DNA of 64,000 nt, from contig CP099849.1 of assembly GCA_030062745.1 (NCBI GenBank), forward strand, positions 6,618,586 to 6,682,585, written 5' to 3'. Positions 17,399 through 28,480 of the stretch are shown here, piece by piece (within the stretch, counting starts at the first letter, position 1; every line of letters begins with the position of its first letter). The position numbers were made by a program, and so were the translations under genes. Source of the DNA: Capitulum mitella (taxonomy: Eukaryota; Arthropoda; Thecostraca; Pollicipedomorpha; Pollicipedidae). Under the pieces are notes generated by a model that was given only the letters and a program-made list of their open reading frames with translations, was not told where the DNA came from and searched no databases.

Positions 17399-18845
17399 AG
17401 CCAGTCGCTCGAGCCGGCCAGAATGTCACTCAGGGTCCTGTTGTCCTGGTGAGGGGTCGGCGCGCGCCGTCCGGCCGCGCGGCCGGCCGGGGTGCGCCGA
17501 CCCCGCACGCGCGCGCCCCAGTGCGCCTGGATCGGTGCGCCCGGTAACACTAGCTAATAGCTGCGCGGGGGAATCGATGTCTTTTATATGTCTAGTGAGT
17601 AAATTGTTTATTTTTTATATGTGTTAATGAAATTTTTGTTGAATTTTATATGCGAGAGAGCTAAAAAAAAGCTCGCGCGCGAGCGACGCTCGCGTCGCTG
17701 TGTGGTCCGGCGGGGCCGCGGCCAGTGAGCGCGGCCCCCGCCTGACGCGGTGGCCAAGGAGAGAGTGAGGACAGAGAGAGCGCGCACGAGAGAGAGCGAG
17801 GAGCGCCCCCGGGGAGCGCCAACCGGGCTCCCGTGGCAGAGAACCGCGCCCCCTTCCCACAGCCGGCGCCGGCCGGACAGGACTGAACGACCCGGACTGA
17901 CCCTACCTCGCGCGCCGCGACCGCCGGGCCCCCGTCGAGACGGAGCGCGGCGCCGGCCGGGCGCGCCGCCGGCCGGCCGGCGCCGCCGGAGCCGAGACTC
18001 CATAGGCGCGAGCGCGCCAGACGCAGGCCTGCCCTTACCTCCGCCCGGCGGTCCGGCCGCCGCCCGGAGGCCGCGCGCGCCGCGCCGCCGCCCGGCCCGG
18101 CCCGGCGTCCTCACTCAGGTCCTGTTCAGTTGCCGGGCCGGCGCCGCGGCGGCGGCCGCCGCCCGCGGCCGCTGTATCATAGATTCAGTACACCGTTTTC
18201 CGTTACTCTTTGCTTACGTGGTGTGTTGGGGCGCCGCCGGGAGGGCTGCGGGCGGTGTCCGCCAGCCCTCTGCCCTGCCGGCGCGCCCCTCTGGTATCCG
18301 TTGGTGTGCGGGAGGGGGACGGGGGCGGCCTGGCCTCCCCCGCCCCCGCCCATCCATATACTGCAACTGCTGTGCATGTGCCTATGTTTATGGTATTTGA
18401 GTTGTTAGACTATCCGTAAGTCCATATCCGCATTGCCGATAGTTCTCACTGATGGTTAGCGCCAGGTCTAGTGTAAACCAGTACAAACACGCGGGCCCGG
18501 CGCCGCCGGCTGCGGGCCCGCTCACCGCAGCCGGCCGGCGCCGGGCCGGAGCCGGCGGCCGCGCCGCCCCCGCCCCCGCCCCGCCGCCGACAACCGGAAC
18601 CGTCAGACCTCATGGCTGCTACCTCAGTGTGTCGAGTCCGGCGCCCTGCCGTTCGCCTGCGGGCGGGCGGGGGCCGGCTTCACGGACCTCTGTCGACGGG
18701 ATCACTGCGGCGCACGAGTCCGGGACGGCGGCGGTCGTCGCAGTGCGGTTCTGTGTGCGTACACCCTAGAAGTTGTGTAACCCCTGTGTTTCTCAGTGGC
18801 GCTCTGGTTTCTGCCTGGTCAAATAAATTATTACGGTTGACGAGG
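17223..18845 (+). other. Imp 3' UTR with let-7-type sites, ending at a poly(A) signal
   Basis: Non-coding stretch after the TGA. It contains a CCAG tetranucleotide run (about 17345-17398), two neighbouring GC palindromes (17671-17684 and 17682-17699) able to form hairpins, and matches to the let-7 seed: CTACCTC at 17903-17909, TACCTC at 18036-18041 and the 8-mer CTACCTCA at 18619-18626. A canonical AATAAA lies at 18822-18827, so the UTR is probably about 1.6 kb. Fly Imp and vertebrate IGF2BP mRNAs are known let-7 targets, so the same control is likely here. Confidence 0.7.
18822..18827 (+). terminator. Imp poly(A) signal AATAAA
   Basis: Canonical hexamer in the strand of Imp, about 1.6 kb after its stop, followed by a T-containing stretch. 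Alternative sites may exist. Confidence 0.65.
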
Positions 18846-18849
18846 CCTT

Positions 18850-19318
18850 GTGGTGATGAGTCCCAGGCGCGGAGCGCGCCGCTGACGTGGCGTGCCTCCG
18901 TGCCGGCCGCTACTGTCTGCCGGGGTGTCGTTAGCGACGGAAGGGGTGATGAGGAGGGCGGGACAAAAACAAGCGATGTGCGTGAGAAAGGCGCTTTCGT
19001 AAACTCTGGAGACCGATCGAACTGACGTTAGATGAAAAACGTAAAATGCCACGAGAATATCTGTACAGAACATGGGAATGTAACTGGTGGCCACTATGAA
19101 ATGAGACAAAAACTTAGAACTCCGTCATGCTCCTATACTTCCATGCGTTGCGATGAAATTGCCGTGTCGTGGACTATGGATTGATGCACAAATTCCAATC
19201 AGCGAACGGCAGCCTGGATTCCGTGCCTTGATGCGAGGCGCACGCTGGCCAGCAAACCCCATCGTTATCTAGCGCGGGACCTCTGATCGATTTCCCCGAC
19301 CACTTTGTAAATCAGCAC
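18850..19318. other. Intergenic, no feature seen
   Basis: Lies between the Imp poly(A) signal and the Tc1/mariner relic; no conserved frame or repeat recognised. Confidence 0.5.
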
Positions 19319-19319
19319 C

Positions 19320-20440
19320 TTTAGCTGCTGGTCGGACTTCCGGCCTGGTCGGTCCCATCATCCTGCGTAAACTCTGCCTCAAAACGCTCCAGAAGTCCTC
19401 CACAGGCCGAAACTGGCACACAGGGAGGGTTCATGTCAGGTGTCACGTAAGGCATCCCTTCCTGCTCCAGGACATCGAGTGACTCCCAGACGCAATGTGC
19501 GCTCGTCTGGTCCGGCCAGAAGAGCATGTCGCAATCAGGGTACTTGAAGTCCAGCAACAGCACAATAACCTCCCTGAGACACCTGATGCTGTGTCTCGGA
19601 CACCGTTCGCGGGTCACATTTGCCTTGCTTGGGAAAATGGCAGCCACGGTGATCCCACGGGCTGATGGCGATCCAAAGCAGCAGCTTCCCGGGGAACTTG
19701 CTTTCTTTCCTGAATATCGCCTCAGGGGGCACGCGGACACCTGCATGGGCGTGATAGCCTGAGTTTGCTGGCACCTGGCTGCCGCTTGTGAAATAGCATT
19801 CGTCATCCATGACGATGTCAACCTCGTCGTTTCTCGTCATTGGTCCTCGCGAGATAGCTTACGGATGTTACTTTTCTGAGCCGCTGCCCGCTGCTCCGTA
19901 ACTTTCTGCGCCTTCTGCCTGTTTCGGTACTTCAGTCCAGCCTCTTTCAGCATCTTTTGGACGTACGACCTCGAAATTCCAATTTTTTTTCTGGCCAATA
20001 ACTTGAGACACGCCAATTTCATTACGAGCGGTGCGGACCAGTGGCTTCCAAACAGGGACGTAGCCAAGGGGGGCCATGGGGGCCATGGCCTCCCTCCCCC
20101 CCTGAGCCAAGCGGTCTGCACTAGATACATGGCGATTTCGCATGAATACGTAATAGTGATCATATATGTGTTGCAAAAACACATTTTTTTTCAATATGTT
20201 AAAAACATATGTTTTTTTAAAAAAAAAACAGACAGATTTTCCTGTGTATTAAATATGAGATATATTGCCGAAAATTGCTGTCTTTTCTTGCAAATTTCGC
20301 CATATGCCTGCGGTATATGACAAAATTTGACATTTGCTCCCCCTCCCCCTGAGGAAAATCCTGGCAACGTGCCTGCTTGCAAACCAGATGGCATTTGGAC
20401 GGACCTTTTCCGTTTTCCTCCTGTTTGATATCGCCATTGA
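19320..20440 (-). mobile_element. Decayed Tc1/mariner-superfamily transposon (transposase relic)
   Basis: Read on the minus strand, the pieces follow the order of a Tc1/mariner transposase: a helix-turn-helix stretch (GISRSYVQKMLKEAGLKYR, about 19920-19990), the first catalytic Asp block (IVMDDECYF, near 19800), a SGSQVPANSGYHA and KFPGKLLLWIAIS core (about 19640-19790), and the second Asp block (LFWPDQTSAH, about 19490-19525). The third acidic block (expected PxLRPVEDFW) is not recognisable after NPPCVP. Frames shift several times, so it is dead. A 323-bp MITE sits inside the N-terminal half at 20053-20375. Terminal repeats were not found. Confidence 0.8.
20053..20375. mobile_element. hAT-like MITE, copy 1 (CAGGGACGTAGCC family)
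   Basis: Left end CAGGGACGTAGCC; right end, read inward, CAGGCACGTTGCC. Flanked by 8-bp duplications CTTCCAAA (20045-20052) and CTTGCAAA (20376-20383), one mismatch. Inside are G/C-rich subterminal blocks around an AT-rich core containing ATACATGGCGATTTCG and TGACAAAATTTGACA. It interrupts the Tc1/mariner relic, so it is the younger insertion. Related copies lie at 45473 and 52249. Confidence 0.85.
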
Positions 20441-21820
20441 TCCTTACCTTTCTTATGGTCCTAAGTCATGGAAATTTTGTGGGACTGGAAATAGAAGAAG
20501 ACGCCAGCTTTTTTTCTATCTTTGGTTCTGAAGAATAAGATCCGTCACCAAGCGCCAAGCATTGTTTACTTAACGACGCCATACCAGCGGAAAAAATGCA
20601 GATAAAAGCAATAATTTCAAACGCATGTTTCCTATGGTGTTGACAACGCATGCACCAAATTATATTCAAAAGCTTTCAACCGTTTCATTGACGTTAGATG
20701 ATGTCTCGTTTCATAGCAGCCCACGTTAGATATCGAACGTTCGGACCGGGAAACCAGTGAGTGCTGACCGCTGCCTGAATTAAACGGAAACTGGGAGCAA
20801 GTCGTCTCCTTGTTCCAGGTGGACGGGTGGCGATGGTCTGTTGCTACAAGAACAAGTAAAGAAAGGGAAAAGCACGAGGGCGTGAGCACATTTCAACAGT
20901 CCGACGAACCAGGGCGGGTTCTGTGATCAGTCGCACCATTTTGCTCAAGAGCAATGAGATGGCAAGAAGCCAGGGGTGTCTATTTGTATTCTTTTGAGAG
21001 GGCCCTGGCCCACTCAATGTTGATTTGGGCCCATCCAATATTTCCGTTTTGCCGTTTTTAAAGGCAAATGAGCAATAATAACGAACCGGACGGCCACAAC
21101 AGATAAGTTGTGTTCCGCAGTAGCAAGAAGGCAATGGTCAAGTTGGGTGGGAAGTAAAGAATAAAGTCCAAAGCTATGTATCTATCTATATTTCTGTTTT
21201 CTATCTATATGTACCTATATACATGGGTTAAATGCAATTTTTACTCGATAAATAGTAGCAAAAAACTCACAAATTCCCGCTGGTGAAAATAAAGTGGGCT
21301 AAATCCGTTGACAAACCTACAGTCGGGGGAGGCTAAGTTGTCGGGCCCTTGGCTCGTCCCCCAGTCATAAACAGAAATCGACGCCCCTGCAAGAAGCCGA
21401 AGTTACGGATGTGCCCAGCACGCAGTCGATCCCCTGCGGCATCAGTACACTGGGTCCTGTCTCATCTGGGTCTAAGTGCAACGTGAAATCGTAGTGTTTT
21501 TGGACAAACTAATGGTAAGAGCCGAGATGACCTGCTCGTCGATGCGCGTATTTTGGATAGTTTGTATCGCAACTCCTCGTTAAAAGCGCCGCATGAAAAG
21601 GCAGCATGTTACCGTCTGTCAGTCTTTGAGCAACAGCAACAGCAGCCAGCAGTCTCGACTCGAAGGTGTTGGCCACTTAAGTGATCCGTCTTACTTGTCC
21701 TTATAAAAACGCCAAAATTTCTTTCCATTACACTCTTCAGTCTCCTTCAACGCGCACATGGTACCCAAGACGACTCGTTAAAAAACTCCGTATCAGACTC
21801 AGACTTTCTGGTTGATCAGA
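20441..21820. other. Intergenic, no gene seen
   Basis: No conserved protein. AT-rich simple-sequence patch (CTATCTATAT) near 21180-21225. This separates the convergently transcribed Imp and VhaAC39 genes. Confidence 0.5.
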
Positions 21821-21825
21821 CCGGC

Positions 21826-21831
21826 TTTATT
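21826..21831 (-). terminator. VhaAC39 poly(A) signal AATAAA (minus strand)
   Basis: TTTATT on the plus strand reads AATAAA in the gene's direction, about 740 bases after its stop codon. Best candidate for the 3' end. Confidence 0.55.
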
Positions 21832-22567
21832 CGCGTCACCTGTCGTCACCGAACAAGGACCACACCCAGCCGCTGATTGGAATGTACAACCGGGAAGTGG
21901 TCCCCAATCCACGCCACGACGCGGCACCGTCGTGCGCGAGAGGGAGGCGCAACACATGCTCAACACGCTTCGACCCCGCCCCATTCCGGGTAAATAAGCG
22001 GATAGACAACACGTTTTTATACAATTATTCGCGACACAGATGTACATAAATCAATAACGTCTCACGCACGGATTTACACATGCATTTACATAATATGTAT
22101 ATATATATCTATCTCAGATGCGCGGCTTGGTGGGTAGCTGGGACGGGAGACCTGTGCACACCAAAGCTGACGATGCAGTTCCCCGACTTTGCCCAGAAGA
22201 CTGCCCGGAAATGTCGCACCCAAAAACTGGATATAAGAATTTGTTAGGTGACTTCAACGGACTGATGAAACTTTACGAAGGCTGTCTCACGTACGGACCC
22301 GCTGGAACGTGAGCCCCGCAGGACTGGAGTTACCAGCAAATATGGTGAGAACAAGTTCAGTTTACGGTCGGGAAGTCCTGTCCCACCATCGGGACGAAGT
22401 GGTGTCGTAAACCCCGATCACAAGCAGCTGTCTCCCAATCGCCCGTCAACGCCGCCGTCCCAGCGCCCACCTCTAGCCAATCAGCGTCACTGTCCTAGTC
22501 AATCCCGCCAACCAGCATCGACGTCTCTGGCGCCTCCGCCAATGGGCGGCCGACCGACGCCACATCT
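21832..22567 (-). other. VhaAC39 3' UTR (predicted)
   Basis: Stretch between the TAG stop and the AATAAA signal on the minus strand, with no other coding frame. AT-rich microsatellite (ATATATATAT) near 22098-22110. Confidence 0.5.
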
Positions 22568-25500
22568 CTACCAGATGGGAATGTAATTGTCGATCTTGGC
22601 CTTGTGTTTCTGCGACACGCACTCGGCGATCCACACGATGTTGCGACACTCCTGCTCCTTCAGCTTCAAGTATGAGTAGAAGGTGCCGTAGTGGAACTGC
22701 TGTAGGAACGCGTTGATGTTCAGACGCACCTGCCAAGAAGAAATGAATCCTGAGGCAAGGACGCCATCAAATGCGGTGATACTGTAATTGTAATACTCTT
22801 AAGACAATGGAAGTACCAGTTTCCAAGACAGGTCACAAATAAACACATTACCACAGAACAAATGCAAATTTAGGTGCCCACAGTGATGAAGATAGAACAG
22901 CCTCATTTCATTCCGACGCCATTTCATTTATTCATTTTTTTCAGAGCGTATCAGGTTGACAGCCTTCCCTTCCATCTGACCTTGACAACACCCACGCAAC
23001 GTTCTCGACAGAAATGGAACCGCATTCCGAACGGTTCTAAGCATGTTTAGGCACCACGTTCTGGCGCGTTTTGAACCATGTTCAGAAGCCCATTTTTGCA
23101 AAAGCCTATTTTTTTCTCTGACATTTTTTGCGTGTAACTAATCCAAATAAAAAACTTTAGATTTGATTGTAACACCCTTCAAGAACAATGCTATTTGTAA
23201 ACGCATAATTTATATATCAAAATACACCAAATCTGGTAAGCATACGCGCCTAAGTGGAATGTTTTCACGACATGAAAACGGGGTGCGACTTTGCGAAAAC
23301 GAGCTATCTCAATGAATGGGATTAACCTCGGACTGCAATGCACATGGTTTTCGACTTGATTTTGAACGCAACTTCAGAAAACATCATGCTATTGTATTTT
23401 GGATCCCCGATATCTTTCGCCTGTCATTTCTGTTTTCTTGAAGGTTGTTGTATTTCTGTAAATATGGCCTTTCGCTGTTGCTTAAAGATTCATACTTTTC
23501 AGAATGAATGCCATTTTCGTAAAAAAAAGAACGAAAAATAGGCACGATACTGACACTTGATGCAGCTTAACTGCAACACCGAACAACATGTAGCAACATA
23601 CAATAGCGTGGTCTTCACACCTCAGAAATTCCGCCTACCCGGAAAACCCGTAGTTAAGCTGCCCCTTCCACAACTTTTCCAGCGACCACGCTGCCCACCA
23701 CAGTGCCCAGCGACCGCAAACTCGGGCGAGGCAGGGCTCACCTCCCTCTCGAAGAACTTATCCTCGAGTGTCTTGTCTCCGGGGTTGTTGCCTGCCTCGT
23801 CAAACAGGGCCCGGTACTCCTGCAACAGGTCCCACCGGATGATAGTCACGTCAACGATGACACCTGAACTAGCGAATCACGACAGACTCCAAATACAGCC
23901 GGCTTCACGGTAATCCGAGATAACATGCAAGTACACACTGCGAAACAAAACAAAAATGGCAGCAAATTAGGCAGACAACAGAACGTTGCAATGTAGCACG
24001 AAAACGGGCAGAAATGAGCCATCCACTGCTAAAACTCAATACAATGTGGCAGAAAACGCGAATGCAGAACACAAGAAAAACCGGTTACCATGAGGACTAC
24101 CAAAACACTATCCACAGCCCATCTATTCAGCAACAAAAGGCAGACGAAAACTAGTTTTCCAATCGCCTCAGAGTCGCTCCCCGCAGGGAAGAGGGGGGGG
24201 GGGGGGAATGGGAAGGCGCCGTGCGCTGAAACGCCGTCGAAAATCCAGCACTCCATTCCAACGTCGCGCACCGTCGTCCGCGCAACATGACCAACGTTCG
24301 ACCGACGCCTTACTCTTCACAGCCATCGTCGACCAACCACAGCGCATGGGGCGAACCCACACGCCCGCCGACACTCCGCGCCGACCCGCCTCAAACCGGG
24401 CAGGCGCCGCGAGCCGGAAACGCTGCGGGGAGGCGCGGCGGGCGCGCGCCGCAGACGTACCCCGTAATACTCGGCCACAGCCTTGACCTGCTCGTAGTCG
24501 TCGGCACGCGCCAGGGCGGCGATGCCGTCCGGGTTCAGCTTGCCGCAGCGAGGGTACAACTTGCTGCGGTCGTCCTTGCTCAGCTCGGTGCCGAACGAGT
24601 TGATGGTGATGATGATCGCACGCCGGTCCGCCTCGAACTGAGGACGGGGAGGGGGTCAGTACAGGGTGCCAGTCGTGGCGAGGACCGAGCCGGTGGCGAC
24701 GGGACGTGTCGTGAGTTGTGATCGTATACGAGGACACGCCGCGGGACACACAAGTCCATTTGGAAACAAGACGGCCGGCATGGTGATGCTATAAATGGTG
24801 CCAATATCGATGCAAGTAGGCGAATACACGATCAAGTTGCCTACTGGGAATGACACAACGTATGCAGTACTGCGACGCGGCCCAACCTCGTGAAGAAACT
24901 AAGTTTCAAAACACAATTTCACAATGCAGACACTCTATTATCGTGGCCTGCTACATCTGTGTACTGCTGGAGACGTGAATAAGAATTTCCTCTGAACCCG
25001 CACTACAAACGAATATGCATGGAACTAATGAATGCAAAAAGTTATGTAAGGGACTGAAAAAGTGAGCATGCAAACACTGGTGATGATGAAGGCCTAATTC
25101 AAGACGAGGGGAACAGACTGCGTAGACTTACGGCAAGAATTTCGCACATGACGTCAGCAGTGGTGCCGCCGATGTTCTGGCAAAATTCGTAGAACGACTC
25201 CAGGTAAGCCTTGTACAGCGTGTTGCGGATTATCTCGATGTTCATTTCGTCCAGGTCCTGCTCCGAAATGCAGTCCACGAAAAACGGAGCTGTGTGGCAG
25301 AGGACGAAAACATCAGAAGGAAACAGCTTGCTGTTCAACAAGGAGCCACACCCCCATTCAAAACAGCCCCATGACCAAGGGTGGCCAAAATAAGCAGTAC
25401 CATACAACAGAACTACTGCAGTGGCAATCATAGACGATTTCTGCCCGTAACAAATGCCCGAATATCAACACGACGACGATTTCAATCACGTACACCACAT

Positions 25501-27225
25501 CTGCAGAATACAATACGGTTTGTGCCACGACAAACAGCCTTCAAATGCGCCCTGTTCACCCCCGACACTTTGTCTGTTCAAACAGCACAGCCCAGCACGC
25601 CCGTCGGAGCCCTCCCTCCGCCGTGGCGGGCGGCGGCATGGCCGCGGGACGCACCGAGCGGCGTGTCCACCAGTACGGCGCCGTACAACTCGGCCGGCGT
25701 CGACGCCACGTGGATGGCCTCCATCTGCTCGAAGCTGCCCAGCGGGTGACACTTGGGCAGCAGCTCGGAGAGCGGCCGCTGGTGCAGCGTGCCCGTGATC
25801 AGCAGGATGATGTTGTCGATCATGTAGCCGTAGCTGCCGGACGGGCGGGAGGGGTCAGCCGGTCGGCACGCGAGATGGCTCGGTATTGGAGCGGCGATGC
25901 GGCGAACCCATGGGACACCGGACATGGAAGAAACGGCACCAAACGACCACGAAGTTTGCATAAACGATAAGAGGTACGAAAAATAGCCATCACAATGTGA
26001 TAGTTTTGCGCCGCCGGAAAGCAAAGCAAGACTTTTTTGTTTTGTTTTTTGTATTATATATTGCAATTTGTAATATCTGTCTGATGTAAACATCATTATG
26101 ATCCAAACTAGAAGTGAACAGGGGGCCGTCCATAAATTAAGTAATACATTTTTAACGTGTTTACCCCCAGCCCCACCCCAGCCCCTTGTAACCCTTCGTA
26201 GCAGTCAAGCATCCCCAAAACCATATAAACCCGAGTCCCGCCCACTTCCCACTGGTTGTCTGTCCTGGCATACTGAATGGCACATCAATTACTTCAGTTC
26301 AACAGCGTCGATCAACATAACCTGGCACCGTAAGATTCACTAGAGCTGGCTCTCTGGTCTTTTTTCTATGCTATCCATCAGCTGTTTTCTTCTCTGGTGT
26401 GGCAGCGTCACGTAACACCCTGCCAAATCCCCATTCTCGCCTCGTAACGCTTCTTAAGGCAATGATCGACACCCCATCCTCTCCAGCGTTACATAATTTT
26501 TGGACGACCCCTGAAACGGAATAAATACGTCGCTGCTGCCGTGTCAAACTTGCAAACGGCACACATTTTCCCACAAAGCATACAACTGTCCCAGTTACAC
26601 GCCAGACAGGCTACTGACGTGATGTAGTCGATGAAGGTGGAGAGGGGCTCCACGGAGTGGTTTCGGATGTGCTGGATCTCCAGCACCAGCTTGTCCCGCA
26701 GACGGTCGTCGATGGTGGTCACCGACAGCGGGCCCGGCTCGTTGGCCAGGAAGTGGCCGTAGTCGGTGCTCTGCAGGTGCAGCTTCAGATCTGGCATGTC
26801 AAACCGTGATCATTTCAGATGTTGGGCAAGGAAGCGCTCCAAACGTCCGGAGCCCCGGTATTCATTTGAGGTATTTCACGTGCTTTTTAGACACCGATAT
26901 GTAAGCAAACTGCTACAGTCGCCAGCCTTGAATGCCAAACGTCATATGCGCTATTTAGCACACAAGACAGCAATAAACAACAGCAACAAATGTAAAACAG
27001 CAGCTGGATTCAGGAAAATTAGGACAACCAACGAATACTAGTCAAAATATATCCATTCCCTTTAAATTTAAATGTGCTTTCCCATAAATGTCATGAAGAC
27101 TCACCTTCTAAAGTTTCACACTGCACCAAATTCAGGTAGTCATTGGTTTTGAGAATTCCATTTTTGAATCCACGGCAAAGGCTCTCCAGGTAGCCATCAT
27201 GGACGTTAAATAGCCAGTCCCTCAT
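22568..27225 (-). CDS. VhaAC39-1 (ATP6V0D1): V-type proton ATPase subunit d (V0 d / AC39), seven exons, 348 aa
   Basis: Minus-strand exons 27225-27105, 26790-26619, 25833-25655, 25289-25132, 24637-24461, 23819-23742 and 22729-22568 join in frame (1047 nt with stop) through GT-AG introns. The product is the cytosolic cap on the V0 c-ring that links the membrane rotor to the central stalk of the proton pump on endosomes, lysosomes and the plasma membrane. Nearly every conserved block of the family is present: [104 protein letters not shown] and the C-terminal KIDNYIPIW. The usual length is 348-351 aa. Start: ATG at 27225-27223 precedes [20 protein letters not shown], matching the family N terminus; an acceptor-like TTTTGACAG just upstream suggests a separate 5' UTR exon. 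Confidence 0.96.
24188..24207 (+). repeat. G homopolymer in VhaAC39 intron 5
   Basis: Run of about 14-17 G interrupted by an A near its start. Length is likely polymorphic and prone to sequencing error. Confidence 0.7.
26119..26513. mobile_element. MITE with GGGCCGTCCATAAATTA-type termini in VhaAC39 intron 2
   Basis: Left end CAGGGGGCCGTCCATAAATT; right end, read inward, CAGGGGTCGTCCAAAAATT followed by ATGTAA against AAGTAA on the left. Subterminal parts also mirror each other (TAACCCTTCG near 26190; CCTCGTAACG near 26440). Flanks GAAGTGAA and AAACGGAA match at 5 of 8 positions, so the target duplication is uncertain. About 395 bp, non-coding. Similar GGGCCGTCCATAAA termini are known from MITEs of many invertebrates. 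Confidence 0.65.
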
Positions 27226-27580
27226 GGCTGTCTGTCAAAATTTAGATGCCAAAGTCTGAAACATCAAGCATGGTCAGGATGTACACATACACTGGAACAG
27301 TGTTTATGTTTGAAAGTTTAGTATACAAAGAGCAAAATCAGAACAAAAGAAAAAAGGCAGACTTTACGAAACTATATACAACTATACATACAACCTAACT
27401 ATACTGCACTCTATGGATAATCACACATACTAACTGTAATGCCACCCATCTTCAGGGGCACACCCGAAGTGCGCCACTGAAAGATGGATCCGGATGAAGG
27501 GTGATGTCACGGTCAATCGCTAACGATATGGGTACATTTCAAGGTTCAGCTTGAAGCCCCCTCTTATTTACGGCATTCTC
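27226..27580. other. Upstream flank of the VhaAC39 start exon
   Basis: AT-rich, no conserved frame. Minus-strand acceptor-like sequences just upstream of the ATG suggest that the transcription start lies further away, in or beyond the LINE relic. No promoter motif can be assigned with confidence. Confidence 0.4.
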
Positions 27581-27584
27581 AAAG

Positions 27585-28480
27585 TAACTATGTATGAGTA
27601 AATGGCTCTGTTCACATGCCCTTAAGTTCAATGCAGAGACAAGACAACTTATCATTTTCGGTAACCGCCAAAATTTATCTCCCATTCCACATTTCACTGT
27701 AACTTTTCGTGACGCAGACCATGCGCGGGGGTCAGGAACCTGGGAGTCGTCTTTAAAAGCGCCCTGTCCTGGGATCCACACGTGTCCGAGCTCCGCCGCT
27801 GGTACATGAGCGTGCTGACTGGCCTGTCCCACGCCCGCCACTGCCTTCCTGATGACGTTATCAAGACCCTCGTGACAGCGTTGGTACTCTCGCAGGTCCG
27901 ATACTGTCTTTTGGTTTATGACAATGGAACACAAAAGGACTTTAACAAAATCTAAAAAAATATTGCACTTTGCAGCTAGAGAAATTTTTGGACGACGTAA
28001 CTCTGATCATGTATCTGACGTGAGTGAGATCTTTTGCTGGATGACACCCCGACAGATGGCTGATTTTCAGACCCTTACCCTGACACATAAGGTTCTGCGG
28101 CATGGGGAGCCAAAGGTGCTGGCAGGTCTGTTTGTTTCAAACCGCGACGCACGCGAGCGATCTATTCGACAGGAGACTTTTACACCTTTGTAGGCCGAGG
28201 ACTGAGACCGGGAAGAGACGCTATAACCATCATGCACCGGTGTTATACAACCCATTGCTGGCCGACGCAGCCGATGTATCCAATGTCTCAATGGTGCTTC
28301 GCCCGAGCTGTGAGCGCGCATCTGATGAGCACTGTGACTGTTGGTCACCGGTGACTGTGTGACTGTGTATGCCTTGTACCTGCATGTTTTTATCCCTTCA
28401 TTCATGACTCGGGACAGTAATGGCCACACCTCGTTGTGGATCACCCTATATCTGCAATATGTACATGCATATGTAGCTGA
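27585..28480 (+). mobile_element. 3' end of a decayed CR1/Jockey-group LINE
   Basis: Plus-strand pieces match the C-terminal half of a non-LTR reverse transcriptase: KWLCSHALKFNAE.RQLIIFGN (about 27597-27665), the thumb block LGVVFKSALSWDPHVSEL (about 27740-27795), LTGLSHARHCLPDDVIKTLV, then FGRRNSDHVSDV and MTPRQMADFQTLTLTHKVL (27985-28095). The frame changes at least twice (near 27730 and 27950) and again near 28190, so it is inactive. The catalytic palm is absent (5' truncated, usual for LINEs). The last about 120 bases are probably its 3' UTR. It lies 0.36 kb upstream of the VhaAC39 start exon. Confidence 0.8.

Noticed and set aside
25486-26096. Plus-strand frame 25545-25970 and extended minus frames around VhaAC39 exon 3
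   Set aside because: The plus frame is antisense to a confirmed exon; the extra minus residues are intron read-through.
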